Positions 16,383 to 24,804 of a stretch of 64,000 bases of DNA are shown piece after piece. Under the pieces are notes generated by a model, which worked only from the letters and a program-made list of their open reading frames with translations, did no database searches and was not told where the DNA came from. Numbering within the stretch: position 1 is the stretch's first letter; the number at the start of each line of letters is the position of its first letter. The DNA is taken from contig NZ_JACCFW010000001.1 in assembly GCF_013410455.1 (NCBI RefSeq), forward strand, positions 1,566,929-1,630,928. Direction: 5' to 3'. Both the position numbers and the translations under genes were made by a program. This stretch comes from Allobranchiibius huperziae (lineage in GTDB: Bacteria > Actinomycetota > Actinomycetes > Actinomycetales > Dermatophilaceae).

Positions 16383-19064
16383 GTGAAACGGCTGCTGTTG
16401 TTGGACGGGCATTCCCTTGCGTACCGAGCGTTCTTCGCGCTCCCGGTGGAGAACTTCTCGACCACGACGGGGCAACCGACGAACGCCGTCTACGGCTTCA
16501 CCTCGATGCTCATCAACGTGCTGCGCGACGAGGAGCCGACCCACGTGGGCGTCGCGTTCGACGTCTCCCGGCAGACGTTCCGCAGCGAGGAGTACGCCGG
16601 TTACAAGGCCAACCGTTCGGCGTCCCCCGACGAGTTCAAGGGCCAGGTCTCCCTGGTCCGCGAGGTGCTCGACGCGCTGAAGATCGCCTACGTCGAGCTC
16701 CCCGGTTACGAGGCCGACGACATCATCGCCACCCTCACCGCGCAGGCCAACGCGGCGGAGTTCGACGAGGTGCTGATCTGCTCCGGTGACCGTGACGCGA
16801 TCCAGCTCATCAACGATCGCGTCACGCTGCTCTACCCGCGCAAGGGCGTCTCCGACCTCGCACGGATGACTCCGGCAGCCGTGCAGGAGAAGTACGGCGT
16901 GCCACCGGGTCGTTACAGCGACCTGGCCGCCATGGTCGGTGAGACCTCCGACAACCTGCCCGGTGTCCCCGGGGTCGGCCCCAAGACCGCCGCGAAGTGG
17001 ATCAACCAGTTCGGCGACCTGACGGGCGTCGTGGACCACGTCGGGGAGATCAAGGGCAAGGCCGGGGAGGCACTGCGCGAACACCTCGACGGGGTGCTGC
17101 GCAACCGCCGCCTCAACCAGCTGCTCGGCGATCTGGAGCTGCCGCTCGACGTCGACGCGCTGGAGCGACAGGGATGGGACCGCGAGCAGGTGCACACCGT
17201 CTTCGACGGGCTGGAGTTCCGGGTGCTGCGCGACCGGTTGTTCGCGACCCTCGACGCCGTCGAGGACGAGGCCAACCCCGACGCCAACGTCGAGGTCGAC
17301 GGCGTCACGTTGGACAGCTCGGAGGTGTCCGGGTGGTTGGCGGAGGCCGCCGGCGTCGGCGTGCGCAGCGGTCTGCAGGTCGTCGGACAGTGGGCGCGCG
17401 GCACCGGTGACGTGCAGGGAGTGGCGATCGCCCCGGCGGGTCGCGACGACGCGGCGTACATCGATCTTGAGACGCTGGCGCCCGACGGGGAGGCAGCGCT
17501 GGCAGCCTGGCTGGCCGACGACGAGCGCCCCAAGGCTCTGCACGACGCGAAGGGACCGCTGCAGGCCCTCATGGCACGCGGGATGCCGGTGCGCGGCGTG
17601 GTGAGCGACACCGCATTGGCGGCCTACCTCGTGCGGCCGGACCAGCGCTCCTACGACCTGACCGACCTGGTGCTGCGCCACCTCAAACGCGAACTCGTCG
17701 GCACCCCCGACAACGCCGCCCAGGGCGTGCTCGACCTGGGGGTGGGCGACCAACGGTCCGACGAGGCGATGGCCCAGGCCCGTGCCGTGCTCGACCTGTC
17801 GGTGTCCCTCGACACCGAGTTGGAGGCCATCGGCGAGACCGCGCTGCTGCGCGACGTCGAGCTGCCCCTGGTGGGCGTGCTCGCGACCATGGAGCGGGCG
17901 GGTATCGGCGTCGACGTCGACGCGATGCAGGTGCTCGAGGCCGACTACGGCGACGGGGTCTCCTCCGCCGCGGCCGACGCGTACGAGGCCATCGGCGGTG
18001 AGCAGATCAACCTCGGCTCGCCGAAGCAGCTGCAGGTGGTGCTCTTCGAGACGCTGGGGATGCCCAAGACCAAGCGCACCAAGACCGGCTACACGACCGA
18101 CGCCGACGCACTGAGCGACCTCTACGCGCGCACCGAGCACCCGTTCCTGGAGGCGCTGCTGCGCCACCGGGACAGCTCGCGGCTGCGGGTGACGGTGGAG
18201 GGGCTGCTCAAGTCCGTCGCCGACGACGGGCGCATCCACACGACGTACCAGCAGACCATCGCCGCGACCGGGCGGCTCTCCTCGACCGATCCCAACCTGC
18301 AGAACATCCCGATCCGCACCGAGGCGGGCCGGCGCATCCGCGAGGTCTTCGTGGTCGGATCGGGTTACGAGACACTGATGTCCGCGGACTACAGCCAGAT
18401 CGAGATGCGCATCATGGCGCACCTGTCCGGCGACGAAGGCCTCATCGAGGCGTTCCGCACCGGTGAGGACCTGCACCGGTTCGTGGGGTCGCGGGTCTTC
18501 CACGTCGAGCCCGCCGACGTCACCGGTGAGATGCGCTCCAAGGTGAAGGCGATGTCGTACGGCCTGGCCTACGGGCTGTCGGCGTTCGGGCTGTCCAAGC
18601 AGCTGACCATCAGCACCGAGGAGGCCAAGGCGCTGATGGACGAGTACTTCGCCCGGTTCGGTGGGGTGCGCGACTACCTGCGCGAGGTGGTGGCAGCCGC
18701 GAGTCTGACCGGTTACACCGAGACCATGCTGGGCCGCCGCCGTTACCTGCCCGACCTGACCTCGACCAACCGGCAGCGCCGCGACATGGCCGAGCGGATG
18801 GCGCTCAATGCACCCATCCAGGGATCGGCGGCCGACATCATCAAGCTGGCCATGCTGCGCGTCGACGCCGCACTGCGCACCGCCGACGCGCAGTCGCGGA
18901 TGCTGCTGCAGGTGCACGACGAACTGGTGCTGGAGATCGCGCCGGGGGAGCGGGCCGACGTCGAGGCGCTCGTACGCCGCGAGATGGGCGCCGCGATCGA
19001 CCTGGATGTGCCGCTCGACGTCAGTGTGGGTGTCGGCTCGTCCTGGCACGACGCCGCCCACTGA
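16383..19064 (+). CDS. polA: DNA polymerase I
   Basis: An 893-residue repair and Okazaki-fragment polymerase. Residues about 1-290 are the 5'-3' (flap) exonuclease domain, beginning LLLLDGHSLAYRAFFALP and including GYEADDIIATL and the helix-hairpin-helix PGVPGVGPKTA. The middle region has the shape of the 3'-5' exonuclease domain but lacks the catalytic Asp-x-Glu motif, as in other actinobacterial Pol I, so it should not proofread. The polymerase domain has motif A DYSQIEMRI (Asp669), motif B KAMSYGLAYG and motif C QVHDELVLE. The GTG start is supported by the leaderless promoter; ATG 16362 would add seven residues. A converging terminator follows. Confidence 0.97.
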   Translation: MKRLLLLDGHSLAYRAFFALPVENFSTTTGQPTNAVYGFTSMLINVLRDEEPTHVGVAFDVSRQTFRSEEYAGYKANRSASPDEFKGQVSLVREVLDALKIAYVELPGYEADDIIATLTAQANAAEFDEVLICSGDRDAIQLINDRVTLLYPRKGVSDLARMTPAAVQEKYGVPPGRYSDLAAMVGETSDNLPGVPGVGPKTAAKWINQFGDLTGVVDHVGEIKGKAGEALREHLDGVLRNRRLNQLLGDLELPLDVDALERQGWDREQVHTVFDGLEFRVLRDRLFATLDAVEDEANPDANVEVDGVTLDSSEVSGWLAEAAGVGVRSGLQVVGQWARGTGDVQGVAIAPAGRDDAAYIDLETLAPDGEAALAAWLADDERPKALHDAKGPLQALMARGMPVRGVVSDTALAAYLVRPDQRSYDLTDLVLRHLKRELVGTPDNAAQGVLDLGVGDQRSDEAMAQARAVLDLSVSLDTELEAIGETALLRDVELPLVGVLATMERAGIGVDVDAMQVLEADYGDGVSSAAADAYEAIGGEQINLGSPKQLQVVLFETLGMPKTKRTKTGYTTDADALSDLYARTEHPFLEALLRHRDSSRLRVTVEGLLKSVADDGRIHTTYQQTIAATGRLSSTDPNLQNIPIRTEAGRRIREVFVVGSGYETLMSADYSQIEMRIMAHLSGDEGLIEAFRTGEDLHRFVGSRVFHVEPADVTGEMRSKVKAMSYGLAYGLSAFGLSKQLTISTEEAKALMDEYFARFGGVRDYLREVVAAASLTGYTETMLGRRRYLPDLTSTNRQRRDMAERMALNAPIQGSAADIIKLAMLRVDAALRTADAQSRMLLQVHDELVLEIAPGERADVEALVRREMGAAIDLDVPLDVSVGVGSSWHDAAH

Positions 19065-19135
19065 CCGGGACTGGACCGTCGCGCCGAGCCGCTAGGTGCG
19101 GCGGGGATCGCTGCCTCGTACGACCATGTGCGCAG

Positions 19136-19179
19136 TGTGCGTCGGTGGCCAGGGCTGCAGCACTGGCCACCGACGCACA
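19136..19179. terminator. Bidirectional terminator after polA
   Basis: A perfect 17-base-pair stem (19136-19152 with 19163-19179) and 10-base loop between polA (+) and the AAA ATPase gene (-). It should serve both. Confidence 0.8.
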
Positions 19180-19205
19180 TCGCCCACCCTGTCCCCAGGA
19201 AGCGG

Positions 19206-19952
19206 TCAGCGCAGGTGGCGCAGGTACCGCTCGGGCAGCTCGCAGAAGCCGCGGTAGTGCAGCACCAGATCCAGGTCGTCCCACGCACGCTCGTGGAAGC
19301 CGTCGGCGTCCAACTCGAGCACCGTGGCGCCGGGCAGGCTCGCGATGATCGGTGAGTGGGTGGCGATCAGCACCTGGACGCCGGAGTGCTCCAACATGCC
19401 CATCAGCTCGCTGACCAGTCGCAGCTGCGCCGTGAAGGAGAGCCCCGCCTCGGGCTCGTCGAGCACGTAGAACCCGTCGCCGGTGAACCGCGTGGTGTCG
19501 AAGAGGGTCTGGAACGCCTCGCCGTGGCTGAGCTGGTGGAACTCCGGGTCCCGGGTGTAGTTCTCCTCCCGGGTGCCGTCCAGGAACGTGAACAACCCGT
19601 GCATCGTCTCGGCGCGTACGAAGTAGCCCCACCGCGACCCGCCGGGCGATCGGGTGAGAGACAGCCAATCCCACAGCGGCGATTCGCTGACCCAGGTCGA
19701 GTGGGTGGCGCCGGTCGAACCACCCTCACCGTTCATCCCGTACGCCATCGCGATGGCCTCGACGAGGGTGGATTTCCCGGTGCCGTTCTCTCCGACCAGC
19801 ACGGTCGCTGGGGACAGGTCGAGCCCCTCGGCGAGCAGCTGGCGAACCGGGCCGAGCGAGGTCACCCAGTGCGAGTAGTCGACCGACGCGTGCTCGCTCG
19901 GGGCGACGCGGCGCAGGGGCACCGGAGTCCTCTCCAGCCACCCCTTCGCCAT
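19206..19952 (-). CDS. Orphan AAA/ABC-type ATPase (RecF/SMC-like head)
   Basis: A 248-residue soluble ATPase of the AAA_21/AAA_23 kind. Walker A is GENGTGKST (near residue 53), an ABC-like signature stretch is QLSHGEAFQTLF, Walker B is FYVLDEPEAGLS, and the H-loop is VLIATHSPI. There is no long coiled coil and no nuclease (TOPRIM) domain, so it is smaller than RecF or OLD proteins. Relatives are common in actinobacteria and usually annotated only as ATP-binding. It stands directly upstream of nothing with a partner nuclease: the gene on its 5' side is a GNAT acetyltransferase, 10 bases away in the same direction. Its job is unknown. Confidence 0.85.
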   Translation of the reverse strand: MAKGWLERTPVPLRRVAPSEHASVDYSHWVTSLGPVRQLLAEGLDLSPATVLVGENGTGKSTLVEAIAMAYGMNGEGGSTGATHSTWVSESPLWDWLSLTRSPGGSRWGYFVRAETMHGLFTFLDGTREENYTRDPEFHQLSHGEAFQTLFDTTRFTGDGFYVLDEPEAGLSFTAQLRLVSELMGMLEHSGVQVLIATHSPIIASLPGATVLELDADGFHERAWDDLDLVLHYRGFCELPERYLRHLR

Positions 19953-19961
19953 GTCGGCAGA

Positions 19962-20507
19962 CTAGGTCGCCGGGGTGACAGCGGGTGCGGACTTCGCCAT
20001 CAGGATGACCGGGGGTTCGGTGTCGGGCAGCCAGTCCGGACGGGCGTGGCCGATCTCGCTCCACCCACGGTGCCGGTAGACGGCGAGCGGACGCTCGTTG
20101 GCGGTCACGACGTCGAGCACAGCGGTCCGGCCGCGGGCGAAGATCCAGTCCTCCGCCGCGTCCATCAGGGCACCGCCGATACGCCGACCGCGCACCGTGA
20201 GGTCGACGAACAGGACTGAGAGACAGGCCAGTTCGTCGATGGGTCGACCGGCGCCGGCCGCCCACGCCTCGCCCAGCTCACCCGGCAGCACCGCGGTCAC
20301 CGAGACGTGACCGACCACCCGGCCCTCGTCCTCCGCCACCAGGGCGACCAGCTCGTCGGGCCGGACGATGAACTCGCGCACGGGGAACGGCAACGGCCAC
20401 CGCAACGGGTAGCGCGACGTCGGCTGCTGCGCTGCCAGCACCTGCTCGAGGACGACGAGGTCCTCCTCGCGGCGGGGTCGGACGCGGATCTCAGGCGTGG
20501 TGCTCAT
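19962..20507 (-). CDS. GNAT-family N-acetyltransferase
   Basis: A 181-residue acetyltransferase starting MSTTPEIRVRPRREEDL. The acetyl-CoA loop is seen in LSVLFVDLTVRGRRIGGALMDAAEDW (about residues 99-124; R-R-x-G-G/A), and the later VTANERPLAVYRHRGWSEIG is the usual strand-helix end of the fold. The ATG at 20507 places the conserved core correctly; 21 further upstream codons are open but lie in the znuB end. It sits between the zinc importer operon and the orphan ATPase, all on the minus strand with very short gaps, so it may be read through from znuACB. Substrate unknown. Confidence 0.85.
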   Translation of the reverse strand: MSTTPEIRVRPRREEDLVVLEQVLAAQQPTSRYPLRWPLPFPVREFIVRPDELVALVAEDEGRVVGHVSVTAVLPGELGEAWAAGAGRPIDELACLSVLFVDLTVRGRRIGGALMDAAEDWIFARGRTAVLDVVTANERPLAVYRHRGWSEIGHARPDWLPDTEPPVILMAKSAPAVTPAT

Positions 20508-20511
20508 CGGG

Positions 20512-21378
20512 TCATGCTGCAACGGCGCGGGTCGACCAGCCACGGCGGGTCCGGACGGCGCCCACGGCACGGCATACGAGGTAGATCGCGAAGGAGAGCG
20601 TGGTCACGTACGGGCTGATCGGTCGCCCGGGGGAGAGGGACAGCAGGATCCCGCCCTCCATGGACAGCACCGCGAAGGCCACCGACAGCACGCTGACCAG
20701 CGCCGGTCGCGCGGTCAGACACGTGGCGGCGGCCGTGGGGGTGATGAGCAGCGCCATCACCAGGAGGGCGCCGACCAGCTGCACGCACATGGCGCAGACG
20801 AGGCCGAGCACCACCATGAAGATCAGGGAGAGCTCGCGCACCCGTACGCCGCGTGCCTGAGCCACCACCGGATCGACGGCTGCGAAGAACATCGGGCGCC
20901 ACAGCGGGATCAGCACGACGGCGACCACCACCGTCAGCAGCGCCAGCGATCCCAGCTGAGCGTTGTCGACCGAGACGATCTGGCCGAGCAGCAGGCCGAA
21001 CTTGTTGCTGCTGCGACCGTCGTAGAGCGACAGGAAGAGCACCCCGAGTCCGAGCCCGAAGGGCAGCACGATGCCGATGAGCGAGTTGCTCTGCCGTGCG
21101 CGGATACCCATGAGTGCCAACACGATCGCGCCGATCACGGACCCGGCGACCGCACCGAGGGTGATGCTCACCCCGGCGAGCAGCGCGGCGGCGGCGCCGG
21201 CGAAGGACAGCTCCGCGGTGCCGTGTACGGCGAATGCCAGGTCACGCGCCTGGATCATCGGTCCGATGACGCCGGCGATGACGCCGAGCAGCGCTCCCGC
21301 GACGAGCGACGACGTGACCAGGGGCAGCAGCGACCAGAACTGGTCGAAGGAGATCAGTTTGGCGAGCGCGTCAGCCAT
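20512..21378 (-). CDS. znuB: Zinc/manganese ABC transporter permease
   Basis: A 288-residue membrane subunit of the ABC-3 (ZnuB/TroC) family with about eight helices. Characteristic segments are GVIGPMIQARDLAFAVHGTAELSFAGAA near residue 40-67 and GALLVMALLITPTAAA, including the family's proline in the helix. It would pass divalent metal across the inner membrane with ZnuC and ZnuA. The ATG overlaps the end of znuC by 8 bases. The Zur-type operator before znuA makes zinc the likeliest cargo. Confidence 0.9.
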   Translation of the reverse strand: MADALAKLISFDQFWSLLPLVTSSLVAGALLGVIAGVIGPMIQARDLAFAVHGTAELSFAGAAAALLAGVSITLGAVAGSVIGAIVLALMGIRARQSNSLIGIVLPFGLGLGVLFLSLYDGRSSNKFGLLLGQIVSVDNAQLGSLALLTVVVAVVLIPLWRPMFFAAVDPVVAQARGVRVRELSLIFMVVLGLVCAMCVQLVGALLVMALLITPTAAATCLTARPALVSVLSVAFAVLSMEGGILLSLSPGRPISPYVTTLSFAIYLVCRAVGAVRTRRGWSTRAVAA

Positions 21379-22186
21379 GCTCGTGCGCCTCCTCGTGGTG
21401 GTGGTCGTGCCCGGGCGTTGCCGAGTCGTCCCCGCCCAGCACGACGATCCGCCCGTGGTGGTGCAGCACGTCGACGGGTGCGCCGTAGAGCTCGCTCAGC
21501 ACCTCCGCGCGCATGACCTCCTCCGCGGTGCCGACCCGTGCCTTGCCGCCGGCGAGGTAGGCGACATGGTCGACGAGCGGCAGGATCGGGTTGATCTCAT
21601 GGGTCACGAAGAGCACCGCGGTGCCCTCGAGGCGGCGTACCCGGTCGATGGCCTGCGCGACCTCGCGCTGGTGGTGCAGGTCGAGGTTGAGCAGCGGTTC
21701 GTCGCACAGCAGCAGCCGTGGCCGGGTGACGAGGGCCTGCGCGATCCGGAGGCGCTGGCGCTCCCCGCCGGAGAGCATCGACAGTGGCGCGTCGGCGTAC
21801 GCCGTGGCTCCGACGGTCTGCATGGCGCGCTGCACCGCGTCCTTCTTGGCGCGCGAGCCGAGGCTGATGCCGATCCGGTGGCCGTCCCAGCCGAAGCCCA
21901 CCAGGTCACGTCCGCGGATCGCGGTGTCCGGCGCGAGCGCGCCGTGCTGGGGGATGTACCCGATCAGGGGCGAACCGCGGTGCACCGGTTCCCCACAGAC
22001 CAGCGCCCGGCCGTGACGCAGCGGCTGCTCGCCGAGCAGCACCCGCAACAGGGACGACTTTCCTGCGCCGTTGGGCCCGAGGACACCGACGAACTCGCCG
22101 GCCTGCACCTGAAGGTCCAGCCCGCTCCACAGCACGCGACTGCCGTAGGCCAGCTCCGCGTCGTGCAGGGAGACCACGGGGGTCAC
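21371..22186 (-). CDS. znuC: Zinc ABC transporter ATP-binding protein with His-rich tail
   Basis: A 271-residue ATPase. Walker A is GPNGAGKSS, the signature is MLSGGERQRLRIAQAL, Walker B is LLLCDEPLLNLD, and the H-loop is VLFVTHEINP. The last dozen residues (GHDHHHEEAHEHG) form a histidine-rich metal-binding tail, seen in some ZnuC proteins and possibly a zinc sensor or feedback element. It starts with a GTG overlapping the znuA stop (GTGA) and ends inside znuB, so the three genes form one operon. Confidence 0.92.
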   Translation of the reverse strand: MTPVVSLHDAELAYGSRVLWSGLDLQVQAGEFVGVLGPNGAGKSSLLRVLLGEQPLRHGRALVCGEPVHRGSPLIGYIPQHGALAPDTAIRGRDLVGFGWDGHRIGISLGSRAKKDAVQRAMQTVGATAYADAPLSMLSGGERQRLRIAQALVTRPRLLLCDEPLLNLDLHHQREVAQAIDRVRRLEGTAVLFVTHEINPILPLVDHVAYLAGGKARVGTAEEVMRAEVLSELYGAPVDVLHHHGRIVVLGGDDSATPGHDHHHEEAHEHG

Positions 22187-23076
22187 GAGAGTGCCCGTTG
22201 CAGTGTGGTGATGCAGCTGAGTACCCAGTTCAGGTAGTCGTGTTCGCCGGCCGGGAAGGTCTCGTAGACCTGCACGACCGGAACGCCGACCTTGTCCGCG
22301 GCGTTCTGCAGGACCGCCGACGTCGCGTCGGAGGTCTGCGCGTTCAGGGTCACCAGCTGCACCCGTTTCGTCGAGATGGCGGTGGTCGCGGCACGCAGTG
22401 CGACTGCCGACACCGAATCCGCCTCGGACTGCTCACGATAGGTGGCCGGGGTGCCGTCGGCGATGCCCGCGGTGGACAGCAGGTAGCCCACGACCGGCTC
22501 GGTCATCAGCGCGGACAGGTGCGGGTGGGCGACGCCGATCGACCGGGCCCGGGTGGTCAGCGCGCCGATCTTCGTGGCGAAGGAGCGGGCGTTGGCGCGG
22601 AAGTACGCCGCGTGCGCCGGGTCCGCCTTGGCCAGGTCGGCCGCCAGGACGTCGGCCACCTTGATCGAGGTGGGCAATGACCAGAAGACGTGCTCGTTGA
22701 ACGACGGGTCGTGTCCGTGGTCGAGTCCGGAGACCGTGACCGCGTCGACTGCCGTCGTACCCGAGTCGCCGGTGACCAGCTTCTGCGCCCAGTCGTCGTA
22801 CCCCCCGCCGTTGTAGACCGCCACGGCCGACTTCCGCACCGCCAGCTTGTCGCGCGCGGTCGACTCGTAGTCGTGGGGGTCCTGCGACGGGCTCGTGATG
22901 GCCGAGGTCACCTGCGCGCGCTCGCCGCCGACGTAACGGGCCACCGAGCCCCAGACGTCGGTGGAGGTCCAGACCTGCACCTTCCCGTCGGAGGCCTTGC
23001 TCCCGCCGCCGGATCCACACCCCGCGAGGACGAGGACCGCGACCGCGGCGGCGAGGGCGGCGACGGGACGCTTCAT
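22183..23076 (-). CDS. znuA: Zinc ABC transporter substrate-binding lipoprotein
   Basis: A 297-residue cluster A-I metal-binding receptor. The signal peptide ends in lipobox LAGC (cysteine about residue 19), followed by a Gly/Ser linker. Likely metal ligands are the histidines in DPHDYEST, FNEHVFW and HPHLSALM plus a C-terminal acidic residue, the order usual for ZnuA/TroA. A histidine-poor LDHGHDPS stretch replaces the long His-rich loop of enteric ZnuA. The ATG is preceded by AGGAGA. The Zur-type inverted repeat and a TATGAT -10 lie just upstream. Confidence 0.9.
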   Translation of the reverse strand: MKRPVAALAAAVAVLVLAGCGSGGGSKASDGKVQVWTSTDVWGSVARYVGGERAQVTSAITSPSQDPHDYESTARDKLAVRKSAVAVYNGGGYDDWAQKLVTGDSGTTAVDAVTVSGLDHGHDPSFNEHVFWSLPTSIKVADVLAADLAKADPAHAAYFRANARSFATKIGALTTRARSIGVAHPHLSALMTEPVVGYLLSTAGIADGTPATYREQSEADSVSAVALRAATTAISTKRVQLVTLNAQTSDATSAVLQNAADKVGVPVVQVYETFPAGEHDYLNWVLSCITTLQRALS

Positions 23077-23100
23077 CTGCTCTCCTGAGGTGGGAAGTGG

Positions 23101-23148
23101 GAATGATTCTCGATGGTGATCATAACCACTGAATGAGAATCATTACCA
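23101..23148 (-). promoter_or_regulatory. Zur-type operator and promoter of znuACB
   Basis: AATGATTCTC (23102-23111) and GAGAATCATT (23135-23144) are perfect inverted copies 23 bases apart. The second, read as TGAGAATCATTACCA, matches the actinobacterial Zur/Fur-type consensus TGAnAATnATTnnCA. Between them on the minus strand is TATGAT (23124-23119), a good -10 for znuA. The two boxes would flank the promoter core. With zinc bound, Zur would repress import. Confidence 0.7.
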
Positions 23149-23199
23149 ACAAGGCTCCGCCCTCGTCGACGGTCGCGGACAGCCCCCAGGCGCGTGACG

Positions 23200-23205
23200 T
23201 AGCGT
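23200..23205 (+). promoter_or_regulatory. -10 hexamer of the ChlI-like AAA+ gene
   Basis: TAGCGT lies six bases before the GTG at 23212 with no Shine-Dalgarno sequence, suggesting a leaderless mRNA divergent from znuACB. Confidence 0.45.
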
Positions 23206-23211
23206 GAAGTG

Positions 23212-24612
23212 GTGAGTGCATCCACCACGGCCCCAGTCATTTCCACCGTCGGCGAACTGCGCGCGAGCGGCCACGAACAGGTCGGCGTACGCGAAGAGAT
23301 CCGGCGCAACCTCCTGAGCGCCCTGGCCGAGGGGCGCGACCCCTGGCCCGGCATCCAGGGATTCGCCGACACCGTCATCCCGCAACTCGAACGCGCGCTG
23401 CTGGCCGGGCACGACATCGTGCTGCTCGGCGAGCGCGGACAGGGCAAGACCCGTGTGCTGCGCACCCTGCAGGGACTGCTCGACGAGTGGACCCCGGTCA
23501 TCGCCGGATCGGAGCTCGGCGAGCATCCGTACGACCCCATCACCCCCGCCTCGATCCGGCGCGCGAGCGAGTTGGGCGATCAGCTGCCCGTCAGCTGGCG
23601 ACACCGTGACCAGCGGTACGCCGAGAAGCTCGCGACCCCGGACACCTCGGTCGGCGACCTGGTGGGCGACATCGATCCGATGAAGGTGGCCGAGGGCCGC
23701 AGCCTGGGCGACCCCGAGACGATCCACTTCGGGCTCATCCCGCGCAGCCACCGCGGCATCGTCGCCATCAACGAGCTGCCCGACCTCGCCGAGCGCATCC
23801 AGGTCTCGATGCTCAATGTGATGGAGGAACGCGACATCCAGGTGCGTGGCTACGTGCTGCGACTGCCGCTCGACGTCCTCGTCGTCGCGAGCGCGAACCC
23901 CGAGGACTACACCAACCGCGGGCGCATCATCACCCCGCTCAAGGACCGCTTCGGTGCTCAGGTGCGCACCCACTACCCGCTCACCGTCGAGGGCGAGGTG
24001 GCGGTCATCTCCCAGGAGGCGCAGCTCGTCGCGACGGTGCCGGACTTCATCGTGGAGATCCTGGCCCGCTTCACGCGCGGCCTGCGCGAGTCCAACGCGA
24101 TCGACCAGCGATCGGGCGTCTCGGCCCGGTTCGCGATCGCAGCGGCCGAGACGGTGGCCGCGGCGGCCCTGCGCCGCGCGAGCATCCGGCACGAGGACGA
24201 GGCCGTCGCCCGGGTCGTCGACCTGGACACGGCGTCCGACGTGCTCACCGGCAAGGTCGAGTTCGAGAGCGGTCACGAGGGGCGTGAGGAGCCGGTGCTG
24301 GAGCACCTGCTGCGGATGGCGGTCGCCGACACCGCACGCTCCCGGTTGCGCGGCATCGATCTCGGCCTGCTGGTACGCAGCATCGAGGAGGGCGCCGAGA
24401 TCAGCACCGGCGACGATGTAACGAGCGCCGATCTGCTCGCCGCGCTGCCCGTGCTCGGCGAGTCCGACCTCTACGACCAGATCGCCGAGCGGCTCGGCGC
24501 GCACACCCCGGGTGAGCGCGCCAGCGCCGTCGAGCTGGCCCTGGAGGGTCTCTACCTGGCCCGCAAGGTCAGCAAGGACGTCGACGACGACGGACGCGCG
24601 ACGTACCGCTGA
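23212..24612 (+). CDS. ChlI/MoxR-like AAA+ ATPase
   Basis: A 466-residue AAA+ protein resembling the magnesium-chelatase small subunit. Walker A is GERGQGKTR (near residue 74); the Walker B region reads GIVAINELPDL, with Asn-Glu where Asp-Glu is usual; the arginine-containing LKDRFGAQV follows as in ChlI proteins. C-terminal residues 290-466 are helical. The partner VWA gene follows 192 bases later. The pair corresponds to the conserved actinobacterial ChlI-like/VWA pair typified by Rv0958-Rv0959, whose function is not settled; no cobalt or magnesium chelatase large subunit is nearby. By analogy with MoxR/VWA pairs it may remodel a target protein complex. A GTG at 23209 is an alternative start. 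Confidence 0.88.
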   Translation: MSASTTAPVISTVGELRASGHEQVGVREEIRRNLLSALAEGRDPWPGIQGFADTVIPQLERALLAGHDIVLLGERGQGKTRVLRTLQGLLDEWTPVIAGSELGEHPYDPITPASIRRASELGDQLPVSWRHRDQRYAEKLATPDTSVGDLVGDIDPMKVAEGRSLGDPETIHFGLIPRSHRGIVAINELPDLAERIQVSMLNVMEERDIQVRGYVLRLPLDVLVVASANPEDYTNRGRIITPLKDRFGAQVRTHYPLTVEGEVAVISQEAQLVATVPDFIVEILARFTRGLRESNAIDQRSGVSARFAIAAAETVAAAALRRASIRHEDEAVARVVDLDTASDVLTGKVEFESGHEGREEPVLEHLLRMAVADTARSRLRGIDLGLLVRSIEEGAEISTGDDVTSADLLAALPVLGESDLYDQIAERLGAHTPGERASAVELALEGLYLARKVSKDVDDDGRATYR

Positions 24613-24640
24613 GCGTGCGGGGTCCACGCTGACGGCTTTT

Positions 24641-24688
24641 GCGACCGTTGACGGCGTTCGAACACCGTCAACCGTCGCGAACGCCGTC
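24641..24688. terminator. Palindromic terminator/regulatory hairpin between the AAA+ and VWA genes
   Basis: Bases 24641-24678 form a 38-base palindrome centred on TTCGAA with two symmetric mismatches. An alternative stem pairs GACGGCGTTCG (24650-24660) with CGAACGCCGTC (24678-24688), so two exclusive structures are possible. It lies 28 bases after the AAA+ stop; the VWA gene has its own -10 (TATGAT, 24746-24751) downstream. It is probably a terminator, perhaps partial. Confidence 0.55.
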
Positions 24689-24804
24689 ACCGTGGGCATC
24701 GGCGGGGCGTCGTCGCACCACGCGGGGACCATCCGGTGCCCGCCGTATGATCGAGGTGTCCGGTCCGGGCACCGTCGCATCCCGTTTCGAGGAGGCGCAT
24801 TTCT

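Noticed and set aside
16800-17800. Proofreading exonuclease in DNA polymerase I.
   Set aside because: The region has the right length, but the catalytic acidic motif is missing, as in other actinobacterial Pol I, so no proofreading activity is claimed.
14277-19061. A very long open frame on the minus strand, almost 1600 codons.
   Set aside because: It is antisense to livF, the GNAT gene and polA, all clear family members on the plus strand. Long antisense frames are expected at this GC content. Its sequence is rich in Arg, Gly, His and Val repeats and matches no family.
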